From Dokdonia sp. PRO95 (GTDB lineage Bacteria > Bacteroidota > Bacteroidia > Flavobacteriales > Flavobacteriaceae): a stretch of 64,000 nucleotides of DNA. The stretch's first letter is position 1. Each line of letters opens with the position of its first letter. The notes under the pieces are model-generated. The model saw only the letters and a program-made list of their open reading frames with translations, did not search any database and was not told the origin of the DNA. Location: the NCBI RefSeq assembly GCF_000355805.1, contig NZ_CM001837.1:532409-596408 (forward strand), given 5' to 3'. The translations under genes were made by a program, and so were the position numbers. Below are positions 36,717-46,823 of this stretch, in pieces.

Positions 36717-37715
36717 TTAAAGTCTATGAGGTATAAATGGATATTCTTCTTGATCGTACACTACATCGTACATCACGTTTACATCTGGGAACGGACTTTC
36801 TTCGGCAAATTTTTCACATTCTGCCACACGTGATTTTACACGTTTGTCCATTACCTTGATCTCTTCTTCGGTTGCGTATCCCTTTTCAAGAATAGTCTCT
36901 TTAACCTGAGTAATAGGATCTATTTTTTGATACTCTGCTACTTCGTCTTTAGTACGATAGTGCTGAGCATCAGACATAGAGTGACCTCTATATCTATATG
37001 TTTTAAGTTCTAAAAATGTAGGACCATCACCACGACGAGCACGCTCTATAGCCTCGTCCATAGCTTCGGCTACAGCAACTGGATTCATAGCATCTACAGG
37101 GCCACAAGGCATTTCATATCCTAATCCTAGTTTCCAGATATCTTCATGGTTTGCAGTACGAGCTACAGATGTTCCCATCGCATACCCGTTATTCTCTACA
37201 CAAAATACTACTGGAAGTTTCCAGAGCATTGCCATGTTAAACGTTTCATGCAAAGATCCTTGACGAGCTGCACCATCTCCAAAATAACAAAGTGTTACCG
37301 CTCCAGTTTTATTGTACTTATCTCCAAAAGCCATTCCAGCCCCCAAAGGTATCTGACCTCCTACAATCCCGTGACCTCCATAAAATCCTTTCTCACGAGA
37401 GAAGATATGCATAGAACCACCAAGACCTTGAGATGTACCCGTCGCTTTACCAAACAACTCTGCCATCACTCGCTTAGGGTCTACACCCATACCGATAGGT
37501 TGGACGTGATTACGATATGCAGTAATCATTTTATCCTTAGATAAATCCATTGCATGCAATGAACCGGCAAGGATTGCTTCTTGACCATTATAAAGGTGAA
37601 GAAATCCGCGGACTTTCTGCTGTATATATACTTGAGCTAGCTTATCTTCAAACTTGCGCCAGAAGAGCATTTCCTCGTACCAATTAAGGTATGTTTCTTT
37701 GGTTATCTTTTTCAT
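36717..37715 (-). CDS. pdhA: Pyruvate dehydrogenase E1 component, alpha subunit
   Basis: A 332-residue thiamine diphosphate enzyme subunit. Motifs: MLFWRKFEDKLAQVYIQQKVRGFLHLYNGQEA at the N-terminus, the TPP/Mg motif GDGAARQGSLHETFNMA with the distal CVENNGYAMGTS, and the phosphorylation-loop-like YRGHSMSDAQHYRTKDEV. The beta subunit is not adjacent and must lie elsewhere. Translationally coupled to pdhC and transcribed with porU-porV-cdd upstream. Confidence 0.95.
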   Translation of the reverse strand: MKKITKETYLNWYEEMLFWRKFEDKLAQVYIQQKVRGFLHLYNGQEAILAGSLHAMDLSKDKMITAYRNHVQPIGMGVDPKRVMAELFGKATGTSQGLGGSMHIFSREKGFYGGHGIVGGQIPLGAGMAFGDKYNKTGAVTLCYFGDGAARQGSLHETFNMAMLWKLPVVFCVENNGYAMGTSVARTANHEDIWKLGLGYEMPCGPVDAMNPVAVAEAMDEAIERARRGDGPTFLELKTYRYRGHSMSDAQHYRTKDEVAEYQKIDPITQVKETILEKGYATEEEIKVMDKRVKSRVAECEKFAEESPFPDVNVMYDVVYDQEEYPFIPHRL

Positions 37716-37733
37716 TTAAAAGCGTATAAATGC

Positions 37734-37749
37734 CGCTCATTTTTGAGCG
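37734..37749. other. Small hairpin and possible -7 box upstream of pdhA
   Basis: CGCTCA and TGAGCG pair over a T4 loop in the presumed 5' leader of pdhA. Just upstream on the minus strand, TATTTTTG at 37762-37755 matches TAnnTTTG, so pdhA may have its own promoter in the 207-bp gap behind cdd. Confidence 0.3.
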
Positions 37750-37843
37750 AGTAACAAAAATAACCAATTAAGAAGATATGGTAAAATTGAATGCAAGGAA
37801 AAGTTACGCAAACGCTATCGTAAATTTATAGTAGCACTTTTTA

Positions 37844-37857
37844 GCTTTCGCGAAAGC
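37844..37857. repeat. Palindrome copy 15 (14 bp), intergenic
   Basis: GCTTTCGCGAAAGC in the gap between cdd and pdhA, about 130 bp upstream of the pdhA start. Confidence 0.95.
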
Positions 37858-37922
37858 GTACTTTACACAAAAACAACCGCTTACTTAAGTCGATCACGAA
37901 GCCTAGCAACGTCCAACAGGAA

Positions 37923-38405
37923 CTACAAATATTTTGAAGTAAACAATAGTGGAAGTATATTTTCTAAAGAATCACTTTTTAAAACCTCTCCACGCTCTCC
38001 CATAAAATAGAGTGAAATAGGCATTTTTTGCTTTATTTCATACTCTGCAATTGCTTGTCTACAAATACCGCATGGTGGAATAGGCACCGTAGTCTCCTTA
38101 TCTTTTGCTCTTGCCGTGATTGCCATAGAGACCATCGCTGCATCTGGATATTGTGAAGATGCATAAAAAATAGCCGTACGCTCTGCACACAGACCACCAG
38201 GATAGCAGGCATTTTCTTGATTATTTCCTGTGACTACCACTCCATTATCTAAAAGTAACGCGGCTCCAACTAAGAATTCTGAATATGGCGCATAGGCTTT
38301 TTCTCTTGCCTCAAAAGCAGCATCCATTAATGATGAAATCGCTTCTGGAAGTGAATCTTTTGAAGGGTACACATCTAGAAACGATTCAATTTTTATTTTT
38401 TTCAT
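37923..38405 (-). CDS. cdd: Cytidine deaminase
   Basis: A 160-residue homotetrameric-type zinc enzyme deaminating cytidine to uridine. The start at 38405 (MKKIKIESFLDVY) is preferred over a short upstream extension. Active-site motifs are CAERTAIFYAS (first zinc Cys and catalytic Glu) and PPCGICRQAIAEY (second and third zinc Cys). It sits 31 bp after porV, the arrangement known from other flavobacteria. Confidence 0.93.
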   Translation of the reverse strand: MKKIKIESFLDVYPSKDSLPEAISSLMDAAFEAREKAYAPYSEFLVGAALLLDNGVVVTGNNQENACYPGGLCAERTAIFYASSQYPDAAMVSMAITARAKDKETTVPIPPCGICRQAIAEYEIKQKMPISLYFMGERGEVLKSDSLENILPLLFTSKYL

Positions 38406-38436
38406 AAGCTTTTTTTGCTTTCGCAAATATCATGTT

Positions 38437-39636
38437 TTAATACTCGTCGTACTCATCTCCAAAATGAAAGGTAAGTCCAAAACGCAGCGTACTTTCTAGA
38501 GGACTAATAACAGATCCCGTTGAGAAAAGATAAGAAAGATCTACATCTATTGCGTTAAACTCAAAACCTGCTCCTAGTGTTGCAAACTTACGAGAACCTT
38601 TTAACTCACTTTCATTAAAATAACCAGCCCTCAACGCAAAAACATCGTTATAAGTATATTCTGTAGCAAGAGACCAAGTAACCTCCTTAAGCTCTTCACT
38701 AAATCCATCTGGCGCATCACCAAAAGATTGAAAGATTCCTGAGAAGAAGTTTACATCATCATCTTGACCCGCTATAACAGAATCATCATTTTCCACACCA
38801 TTGCCATTAATATCTCCTCCAAAACCAGGATCGCCCTCTCTTCTTGGCGGTGTAGGCACTAGTAATTTATTAAATTCAAGACCTACAAATATCTTATTAT
38901 AACTATCTAGTATAAAATCAAACCCACCACCTAACTTTAGGTTTGTAGGTATAAAATTTTCTTGCCCAGCATCGTCATATTTGACCTTAGGTCCTATGTT
39001 TGAAATATTAAAACCTGCTCTCCACCTACCATCAAAATTACTATACACTTGCTCTTCAGACTGGTAATAACCTGAGATATCTACTCCAAAAGAACTCGCC
39101 GGACTAGCATCTGCAAACTCATCAAGTTGCTGTATACGTAAGTTACTCTGTAAAAAACGTCCAGAAACCGCCATAGAGAACTGATCATCAAGTTTAAGCG
39201 CATAGGTTGCATCTATAGAAAATTCATTAGGTTTTACATCAAGACCAGGATCTTGAGCACTATTTCTCGTGTTGATGGTACCAAGACTAAAATATCTTAC
39301 ACTAGCCGCAAAAGCACTACGATCATCAATACGATTTGCATAAACCGCCTGCAGTAAACCTATGTCGTTTACTAAGTTACCGAGATAAGGTGTATAGTTA
39401 ATACCTACGTTATGTTTGTTAGGCAAGAATGCAAGTTTAGCTGGGTTCCACTGCACAGCATATGCATCTGGACTAGTAGCAACACCTTGCTCTCCCATTC
39501 CAGCCGCTCGCGCGTCTCCCGCTATTACCAAGAATGGCACTGCCGTTGTAATAGTATTAGGTTGATCTTGCGCTTGAAGGCTTGAGCCCAGTACGCTACA
39601 TAAAACTACTCCTAATAGTGTAAAAACTTTATTCAT
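38437..39636 (-). CDS. porV: T9SS outer membrane protein PorV
   Basis: A 399-residue beta-barrel protein from the ATG at 39636, with signal peptide ending SSLQAQ. The hallmark stretch TAVPFLVIAGDARAAGMGEQGVATSPDAYAVQWNPAKLAF at the mature N-terminus, followed by alternating barrel strands and a final FGLTFHFGDEYDEY, identifies PorV (LptO). PorV collects cargo from the translocon and presents it to PorU. It follows porU by 45 bp. Confidence 0.93.
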   Translation of the reverse strand: MNKVFTLLGVVLCSVLGSSLQAQDQPNTITTAVPFLVIAGDARAAGMGEQGVATSPDAYAVQWNPAKLAFLPNKHNVGINYTPYLGNLVNDIGLLQAVYANRIDDRSAFAASVRYFSLGTINTRNSAQDPGLDVKPNEFSIDATYALKLDDQFSMAVSGRFLQSNLRIQQLDEFADASPASSFGVDISGYYQSEEQVYSNFDGRWRAGFNISNIGPKVKYDDAGQENFIPTNLKLGGGFDFILDSYNKIFVGLEFNKLLVPTPPRREGDPGFGGDINGNGVENDDSVIAGQDDDVNFFSGIFQSFGDAPDGFSEELKEVTWSLATEYTYNDVFALRAGYFNESELKGSRKFATLGAGFEFNAIDVDLSYLFSTGSVISPLESTLRFGLTFHFGDEYDEY

Positions 39637-39681
39637 ATGTTGAGGCATTTAAAACAAATATAGACTTTTCTATGATTATGA

Positions 39682-42600
39682 TTAGAGGATCACGAGCTTC
39701 TCTATTTTCTCCACTCGCTTGTTAGTTAACGTGGATTTAACAGTTATCTTATATACATACACACCTTTTCCTAGAGCCTGACCAAAATCATCAAGACCAT
39801 CCCACGTTATTGAACGTGACAAGAAACCTTCTGTAACAACTGTTTGATTAATGGTTTTTACCACTTTACCGCTTACGGTAAAAATTTGAACCTGTACATC
39901 AAGAGGTTCAAAAGGGCGATTATGATTGAACCAAAATTCTGTATAATTAACAAATGGATTAGGATAGTTAAGTACATTTTCCAGCTCTAACTCTTCATCT
40001 CCCAAAACCACAAACTGCAGCTCTGCCGTAGATGAATTATTATACACATCCCATGCCTTGAATGACAACGTATGTGGTCCAGGCTCTAAGTTTCTAATCT
40101 TACGAGCAGCAGTACCTTTCATAAAGTCATCTACATCTGTCTCATAAAAGTCATTCATTATAATAGGATTGGTCTCATCACCATCTATTATTGCCACAAT
40201 ATCATGACCTATACCACTAGCAGTATTGATCCCGTTTTCATCTTCTAGCTTTGCAAGTATAATAGGTGAGTCGTTTGTGATGCCTCCGTTTACAAAGTTT
40301 TCATCATTCATAAACAACTTAATCCTAGGGCCTAGGTTATCTTCTGGTGCATTCTCATTAAGACCTCCTACAATTATAGTTTCATCTACGCCCGTTTGAT
40401 CTTCTAATACCCCTAATCGTTCTGAATAGAAATTAAGCCGACCATTACCTAGTGGTATTGCGGTATCTCGTGGCATTCTAAATGTAAATTCAAAATTACC
40501 GTTTTTCACAGATGCCTGCCCTCTATAAAGAATAGCACCTAGCGTTGTAAAATCCATAATTGCGAGCTCTCCACCTATTACCACACCATCATTACCCAGC
40601 GTCCGCCTATCTATACGTTTGTCATACAAAGTAACTGCTAGTGTACCATTATAATCTGTAAGCGTCTGACCTACTTGCGAAGTAACCCGACCACCTACCT
40701 TAACTAGGTCAAGCGCCTTTAACACAGGAAGCTCAGCCCCTACTGGCACATCATTAATCGCAGATAGTTGTATGTCTGGCTTAGGGAATGCAAGCTTCAT
40801 CGCTGGATCACCTACAAAGAAAATTACCCTACGTAGCGGATCTGATATTCCGTTTTTTGAGGCTCTAATATTCTCGGCTACACTTTTAACTTCGTTTGTA
40901 CCAAAGGAAAATAGCTGCTCTACCAATGAGTTATTAAAATTAACTCCAAGAGTTACCGTGATTTCTCTTGTAGTTGTTACAAGACCTACTGCCCCACCAT
41001 CGGCATTCCAAAACAAGGCTTCTCCTCCTGTAGGACGTTCAGGATTGTCAAACTTTCCAAACTCACACGTAACAGTTACCACAAGCGGCAAACGTGCGCC
41101 ATTATCTAGGTTGTTAATTTCGTTTTGTGTCACTATAGCTTCGGCCGCGAGAAGTTCTTCCCCACCGTGACCTAGATAAGTCACTACAAGCGAACCTACC
41201 TCAACGGCATTTTCAATAGCTTCGTTTACTTGAGGATATCTGTCTCCCCCAGCAGATGATTGCTGCTGAAACGCATCACTATGTATTTTTATAACATTTA
41301 CAAAAGGTTTCTCTACACTAATTTGATCTCCCAGATTATCTAAAGTCCCTTGCAACTGAGCAAATTCAAAAACCTCATCCACATCATCAGACACTAACAC
41401 AAAATTATTACGCCAGCGTCCATAAGACTCACGAGCATCATAATTAATGATTTTATCAACTACCGTAGAGGCAAGACTCGGCGAGTCTGCAACAATACGT
41501 CCCACGGCCACGTCTAATTTATCTGACGCAATCATTGTACCCTCAGATGGATCTAATGAGCCATAAAAATCATCACTCATAAATGAACGCACCAGACTAA
41601 AACTATCAAAAGTTTGATAGGTAGGCATCACATTATTATTCCCCGTAATTCGGTCTTTATAATCTACAGAAGTATCACCAAAAAGGCATACATATTTTAA
41701 TCGTCCAGCATCTGAGGATGTATTATCATAGACATATTTTATGAAGTTTCTAATCGCCCCTATATCTGCCTTACCTCCACCAAATTCATTATAAATTTGC
41801 TCAAGTGTAACTGTCTTTACATTGAGTCCTCTAAAATTTCTATTATGTTGCGCTAGTCTTTCCGCTTGAGACAACAAGGCACTACCTGTAATCATTAAGT
41901 AATCTACATCTTCAAAATCACCACTATTGTTTTGGAAAATAGTTCCTTTCAAATTTTGATTAGCTAACTGCGTATTTCCGCTTTCGCGAAAAGGTATCAA
42001 GTAATCAGATGGGGGAACTGCCACAAATGATTTTTCTGTACCTAGCAAACTTTTGAAAGAGACATTCTGCTCCCCATCTAGCTCCAAAGCTCTTATTTCG
42101 GTTTGATTTGTTACATCCCAGATTTGAGTATAATCTTGCATATTACTCAATGAATACGCACCCACTCCTGACTGCATGCCTGCATCTGGATTTCTAAACG
42201 TAAATTGTTTTCCAGTACCACTTAAGCGTGAGTCTACGTCGAGACTTATAAAATCAAGGTATCCCACACTAGACGGGTTACCATTATTATCATAAACTAA
42301 CGTCACCACCATCTCACTACTTGAAACAGGCACCTCTACATTAAGAGAGGCGCCTCTAGCTAGTACAATATCATTAATGGCAAGAATATTTACAGACCCT
42401 ACAGAAGCACCATTTACAAGCACATCAAAAGATGTTACACTTTCTGATGTAGCGGCCACTTCAACCCTCAAAATGGCTGTTTGTCCAAGCAATGCGTTTT
42501 CAAAATCAAACTCAAAAGACTGCTCATTCTCAAAACTAAAGCGCTCTCCAAACCAGCGCCTACCTATTTTAACTAAGCTTACCTCATCCTCCTCATGAAA

Positions 42601-43491
42601 CTGATACTCTTTATAGGTATCATAAGTTACAGTCTCAACTCCAGATGGCTCTGCATAAGGACGTACACGCTGTCCATTTGCCCCACTAGTTGTTATGTAG
42701 TAATATGATCTATCCTCGTATGGATTTATATGAGTATCTAACTCTTCATGATATTTTCTTGTACTTTCCCCATAAAAGAGTATGCGATCATCATTATCAA
42801 AAGTTCCATCGCCTCCTCCCAACACTTGAATAGGAATTTCTCTAAGATCAAAATTCTCATTATCACTATTGCGTAATGGCAAAGGAGAACCTCCGTAACC
42901 ATACACTTTTATCTGCTCAGGATTAATTCCATTAACATCGACCCCTAAACTATGCAAAAAACTTCTATCAATAGTATGTATACCGGACTCTTCAACGTAA
43001 AATTTATAGTAGTCTCCAGTAGCTAATAATGAATTACTTATCACAAGCGGTGCTCGTTGGAATTGTTGCGCTTTCGCGAAAGCGAATATCACATCACCAG
43101 AAACCACCCTCATGATCTGGCCATTCTTTTTTACAAAAGGCGTGATCTCTAATACACCATAATTCTGATTACGAGCTTTAGATGTATAAAATTGATAACT
43201 CACTTCTGAGGATAGTTGCTTTTTATCAATCGCATTGAGCCAAGACTGAGGAACCGTCTCAAATCTTATATTTATGAATTTTGAAGATTGGGGATCAATC
43301 ACATTTCTAGCATCCCACTGCATACTATACGTATACTCACCTCCCTCACTTACCACAAGATTCATTACCTCTACAGAGCTGCCTTCCTGAGTGATTTTTA
43401 AAGCACCTTCCCAGTTTATAATCATTTGCTCTGATTGTGCAGATGTACAAATCGTAATAAAAATTAAAAAAAAAGAGAGAAAAGTTTTCAT
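39682..43491 (-). CDS. porU: T9SS sortase PorU (C25-type cysteine peptidase)
   Basis: A 1269-residue exported protein with signal peptide MKTFLSFFLIFITICTSAQS. The gingipain-like C25 domain in the middle has the catalytic pair His775 (TYLGHGGEEL) and Cys809 (TVTCEFGKFDNPERPTGGE). The C-terminal part has a type A-like sorting region (VLNYPNPFVNYTEFWF, then VQIFTVSGKVVKTI). PorU removes the sorting domain of T9SS substrates at the cell surface. First gene of the porU-porV-cdd-pdhA-pdhC run, divergent from gldJ. Palindrome copy 16 codes residues 137-141; a decayed copy lies at 41979. Confidence 0.95.
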   Translation of the reverse strand: MKTFLSFFLIFITICTSAQSEQMIINWEGALKITQEGSSVEVMNLVVSEGGEYTYSMQWDARNVIDPQSSKFINIRFETVPQSWLNAIDKKQLSSEVSYQFYTSKARNQNYGVLEITPFVKKNGQIMRVVSGDVIFAFAKAQQFQRAPLVISNSLLATGDYYKFYVEESGIHTIDRSFLHSLGVDVNGINPEQIKVYGYGGSPLPLRNSDNENFDLREIPIQVLGGGDGTFDNDDRILFYGESTRKYHEELDTHINPYEDRSYYYITTSGANGQRVRPYAEPSGVETVTYDTYKEYQFHEEDEVSLVKIGRRWFGERFSFENEQSFEFDFENALLGQTAILRVEVAATSESVTSFDVLVNGASVGSVNILAINDIVLARGASLNVEVPVSSSEMVVTLVYDNNGNPSSVGYLDFISLDVDSRLSGTGKQFTFRNPDAGMQSGVGAYSLSNMQDYTQIWDVTNQTEIRALELDGEQNVSFKSLLGTEKSFVAVPPSDYLIPFRESGNTQLANQNLKGTIFQNNSGDFEDVDYLMITGSALLSQAERLAQHNRNFRGLNVKTVTLEQIYNEFGGGKADIGAIRNFIKYVYDNTSSDAGRLKYVCLFGDTSVDYKDRITGNNNVMPTYQTFDSFSLVRSFMSDDFYGSLDPSEGTMIASDKLDVAVGRIVADSPSLASTVVDKIINYDARESYGRWRNNFVLVSDDVDEVFEFAQLQGTLDNLGDQISVEKPFVNVIKIHSDAFQQQSSAGGDRYPQVNEAIENAVEVGSLVVTYLGHGGEELLAAEAIVTQNEINNLDNGARLPLVVTVTCEFGKFDNPERPTGGEALFWNADGGAVGLVTTTREITVTLGVNFNNSLVEQLFSFGTNEVKSVAENIRASKNGISDPLRRVIFFVGDPAMKLAFPKPDIQLSAINDVPVGAELPVLKALDLVKVGGRVTSQVGQTLTDYNGTLAVTLYDKRIDRRTLGNDGVVIGGELAIMDFTTLGAILYRGQASVKNGNFEFTFRMPRDTAIPLGNGRLNFYSERLGVLEDQTGVDETIIVGGLNENAPEDNLGPRIKLFMNDENFVNGGITNDSPIILAKLEDENGINTASGIGHDIVAIIDGDETNPIIMNDFYETDVDDFMKGTAARKIRNLEPGPHTLSFKAWDVYNNSSTAELQFVVLGDEELELENVLNYPNPFVNYTEFWFNHNRPFEPLDVQVQIFTVSGKVVKTINQTVVTEGFLSRSITWDGLDDFGQALGKGVYVYKITVKSTLTNKRVEKIEKLVIL
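41979..41994. repeat. Decayed palindrome copy in porU
   Basis: CGCTTTCGCGAAAAGG: 14 of 16 bases match and the left half is intact. It is read as Pro-Phe-Arg-Glu-Ser, the same frame as copy 4. Confidence 0.6.
43069..43084. repeat. Palindrome copy 16 (16 bp)
   Basis: Perfect copy in porU, coding A137-F-A-K-A141. Confidence 0.95.
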
Positions 43492-43684
43492 TAGTAGGAT
43501 AACGAAAGCCTGTGCGGCTTATTATTAACTTATAGTAATAGTGTAGTTTTTTTACTGTAAACAATAATAAAGAATAAATAGCGCCGTTACTAATGAGTTA
43601 ACCATAAGAATCGAACTTTTTTTTGGGCTCGCCATAGCAAAATGCTTGCACTTTAACGAGTTATTACTATCTTGCAACCCCAAA

Positions 43685-43692
43685 TACATTTG
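43685..43692 (+). promoter_or_regulatory. Possible -7 element of gldJ
   Basis: TACATTTG, a TAnnTTTG match 13 bp before the gldJ ATG. The nearest TTG (43672-43674) is only 10 bp upstream, too close for the consensus. Confidence 0.4.
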
Positions 43693-43705
43693 AACATAAT
43701 TACCT

Positions 43706-45367
43706 ATGAAACTACACTTTGCATTAAAAATGCTGGCACTTGCCGTGATTTCGATTACAGTCTCAAGTTGTAGCAAATCAAACGATTACAAAGACAGCTC
43801 TAGAGGAACAGGCTGGAAAGTCGACGGTAAAAACGGAGGATTTAAGCTTAAAACAGACTACGAAGAGCAAGCCACTGGACCTGGACTTGTGTTTGTAGAA
43901 GGAGGTACTTTTACCATGGGTAAAGTACAAGATGATGTAATGCATGACTGGAATAACTCTCCAAACCAGCAGCACGTCCAATCTTTTTACATAGATGAAA
44001 CTGAGGTTACTAACGGTATGTATCTAGAATACCTAGATTACTTAAAGAAAGTATTTCCTCCAGAAGAAGAAAATTACCGCAATATTTACAAAGGTGCACT
44101 ACCTGATACGTTAGTATGGAGAAACCGTCTTGGTTTTAATGAAACTATGACAGAAAACTACCTGCGTCACCCTGCATATGCAAACTACCCAGTAGTAGGT
44201 GTAAGCTGGATACAGGCAGTAGAGTATGCAAACTGGAGATCAAACAGAGTTAATGAGCTTATCCTTGAAGAGCAAGGTTATACTGCAAGAGGTGCTCGTT
44301 TTGATGTAGATGCTGGCTCAACGTTTGACACAGAAACTTACTTAAATGCTCCTACACTTACCTATGGTGGAAGCGATAGTCTTGCAAGAGGTGGTCGTTC
44401 TAGTGAGCGCCGCATGAAACAAAATGATAGTACGAACATATTTGTACAGCGTACAGATGGAATACTTCTTCCTAAGTACAGACTACCTACAGAGGCAGAG
44501 TGGGAATATGCAGCTCTTGGCCTAACTGAATTAAGAAGCTACAATGTATACCGTGGTCGTAAGAAATATCCTTGGGATGGATCTTATACTAGATCTTCAG
44601 ATCGTCGTACACGTGGAGATCATTTAGCAAATTTTAAACAAGCAGATGGAGATTATGGTGGTATCGCAGGATGGTCTGATGATAACGCAGATATTACCGC
44701 TGAAGTAAAAACTTACGAACCTAACGATTTTGGACTTTACGATATGGCCGGAAACGTTTCTGAGTGGGTAGCAGATGTTTATCGCCCTATTGTAGATGAT
44801 GAGTTTAACGACTTTAACTACTACAGAGGTAACGTTTACACCAAAAATGCAATAGGTGAAGATGGTAAGGTAAAAATCGTTACTGTAGATTCTATCGTAT
44901 ATGACACACTAGCAAACGGAAGCATTGTCGCTAGAGATTTACCTGGAGAAATACTGCAAGTACCAGTAGATGAAGATGAGACTTACCTTAGAACACAATT
45001 CTCTACAAGTGACAACCGTAACTTTAGAGATGGTGACAGAAGATCTACAAGATATTTTGAATCTTTTAATGAAGATGTAGACAATCCAGACTCAGGTAAA
45101 AAAATGTACAACGCTCCACAACATAAAGTGGAGAGAGATGAAGAAGGAAACATGGAACGTCGCTATGACGAATCTAACAACAGAACATCGCTAGTAAACG
45201 ACGAAGTACGTGTTTATAAAGGAGGTTCTTGGAGAGATAGAGCATACTGGTTAGATCCAGCACAGAGAAGATTCCTTCCACAAGGAATGGCATCAGATGA
45301 TATTGGTTTCCGTTGTGCTATGTCAAGAGTGGGATCAAAATCTAAAAAAGGAAAAAGAGCTAGATAA
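43706..45367 (+). CDS. gldJ: Gliding motility lipoprotein GldJ
   Basis: A 553-residue lipoprotein with lipobox ending at Cys22 (ISITVSSC). The body is a formylglycine-generating-enzyme-like (SUMF1) domain: GPGLVFVEGGTFTMGKV, FYIDETEVTNGMYLEYLDYL, PVVGVSWIQAVEYANWRS, YRLPTEAEWEYAALG, LYDMAGNVSEWVADVY, and KGGSWRDRAYWLDPAQRRFLPQGMASDDIGFRCAMSRV at the C-terminus. GldJ is needed for gliding and type IX secretion. It is divergent from porU, and murF follows. Confidence 0.95.
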   Translation: MKLHFALKMLALAVISITVSSCSKSNDYKDSSRGTGWKVDGKNGGFKLKTDYEEQATGPGLVFVEGGTFTMGKVQDDVMHDWNNSPNQQHVQSFYIDETEVTNGMYLEYLDYLKKVFPPEEENYRNIYKGALPDTLVWRNRLGFNETMTENYLRHPAYANYPVVGVSWIQAVEYANWRSNRVNELILEEQGYTARGARFDVDAGSTFDTETYLNAPTLTYGGSDSLARGGRSSERRMKQNDSTNIFVQRTDGILLPKYRLPTEAEWEYAALGLTELRSYNVYRGRKKYPWDGSYTRSSDRRTRGDHLANFKQADGDYGGIAGWSDDNADITAEVKTYEPNDFGLYDMAGNVSEWVADVYRPIVDDEFNDFNYYRGNVYTKNAIGEDGKVKIVTVDSIVYDTLANGSIVARDLPGEILQVPVDEDETYLRTQFSTSDNRNFRDGDRRSTRYFESFNEDVDNPDSGKKMYNAPQHKVERDEEGNMERRYDESNNRTSLVNDEVRVYKGGSWRDRAYWLDPAQRRFLPQGMASDDIGFRCAMSRVGSKSKKGKRAR

Positions 45368-45389
45368 CATTCTCTTTTTACAGTATTTT

Positions 45390-45415
45390 TAAAAGCCCTC
45401 TTGTGAGGGCTTTTT
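45390..45415 (+). terminator. Terminator between gldJ and murF
   Basis: A 10-bp stem (AAAAGCCCTC / GAGGGCTTTT) with loop TTGT, followed by further T residues. A clear intrinsic terminator, so murF, starting 25 bp later, needs readthrough or its own promoter. Confidence 0.85.
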
Positions 45416-45439
45416 TCATATTAAAATTTTACTATCATT

Positions 45440-46713
45440 ATGACCATTGCAGAGCTACACTTCCATTTTTTAAACAGTAACGGTGTTTGTACTGACACCA
45501 GAACTTTACAAGAAAATCAGATTTACATCTCTTTGAAGGGAGACAATTTTAATGGTAACAAGTTTGCAAAACAAGCATTACTAGATGGCGCTAGACTCGC
45601 AGTGATAGATGAAAAAGAATATGAAGCTGATTATACTGTGCTGGTAGACGATGCTCTTAAAACATTACAACAACTAGCAAATTACCATCGTAAATACCTT
45701 AACCTACCTATAATAGGATTAACTGGAAGCAATGGCAAAACCACTACAAAGGAGCTTATAAACTCAGTACTTTCTGAAAAATATGTGACTGTAGCTACTA
45801 AAGGAAATCTTAACAACCACATAGGAGTGCCACTTACACTCTTATCTATGGATACTACTACAGATTTAGGAATTGTAGAGATGGGCGCAAACCATCAAGG
45901 AGAAATTGCCATGCTATGCGAGATTGCCCAACCTAACTTTGGCTATATCACAAACTTTGGAAAGGCACACCTCGAAGGTTTTGGAGGGTTTGAAGGTGTT
46001 ATAAAAGGCAAAAGTGAGCTTTATAATTATCTTAGAGATCACGAGGAAATGGCTTTTATAAACGACACAGACCAACTGCAAGTGGAAAAATCTAATGGCA
46101 TTACTTTACAAACATTTGGCTCTACAGAAAGCAACTTCCCTATCAGTTTAGTAGATGGATCTGAGAACCTCAAACTATTGTTTAAGGAAACCACTATCAA
46201 TAGCCAACTCATAGGTATCTATAACTATACAAATATTGCTGTTGCTATTGCAATGGGCACCTATTTTGACCTATCTATTGATCAGGTTAAGTCAGGAATT
46301 GAAAAATACATACCTGCAAATAATCGCTCTCAAATCATAAATAAAGATAATTATAGTATTATTCTCGACGCCTACAATGCAAACCCTACGAGCATGGTGG
46401 CAGCTTTAGAAAATTTAAAGGCTACAAACACCACAACCATTGCATTCATAGGTAATATGTTTGAAGTAGGTGCCACCTCAAAAGTCGAGCATCAAGCTAT
46501 GTTAGACTTAGCTAGTAATCTTAAGATTGACCAAGTATATGCCATAGTACAGATTTTGGCGCTTCGGCCCCTCATTTGAACCAAGAGGTTTATGAGGATT
46601 ATAACGCTTTCGCGAAAGCGTACTCAAACAAAATTCCAACTGGCGCAACGGTACTTATAAAAGGTTCTAGAGGCATGAAAATGGAGCGAATATTAAATCT
46701 CTTAGAAAATTAA
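45440..46713 (+). pseudogene. murF: UDP-N-acetylmuramoyl-tripeptide--D-alanyl-D-alanine ligase MurF, frameshifted
   Basis: A Mur ligase adding D-Ala-D-Ala to the UDP-MurNAc tripeptide. The N-terminal substrate domain (VCTDTRTLQENQIYISLKGDNFNGNKF), ATP loop GLTGSNGKTTTKELI, NHIGVPLTLL and YNANPTSMVAAL are intact. The frame runs to DQVYAIVQILALRPLI and stops at about 46577. In another frame the expected end continues: TDFGASAPHLNQEVYEDYN, then the palindrome as AFAKA, then ATVLIKGSRGMKMERILNLLEN and TAA at 46711-46713. Adding one G at 46547 (giving AIGTDFGAS) restores about 424 residues. Since MurF is essential, a sequencing error or recoding is more likely than true loss. Confidence 0.88.
46604..46621. 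repeat. Palindrome copy 17 (18 bp)
   Basis: The core plus one extra pair on each side, in the 3' part of murF downstream of the frameshift; read as Ala-Phe-Ala-Lys-Ala in the corrected frame. Confidence 0.95.
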
Positions 46714-46823
46714 CTCCAAAGATTCTCAATAGAGATAACTTTTGATTTTCTAAATATTAACTCTAGATCAATTAAAGATGTAATTCTTAACTTTAGGCGA
46801 CTTCATTAATGAAGTTTCTCTCT

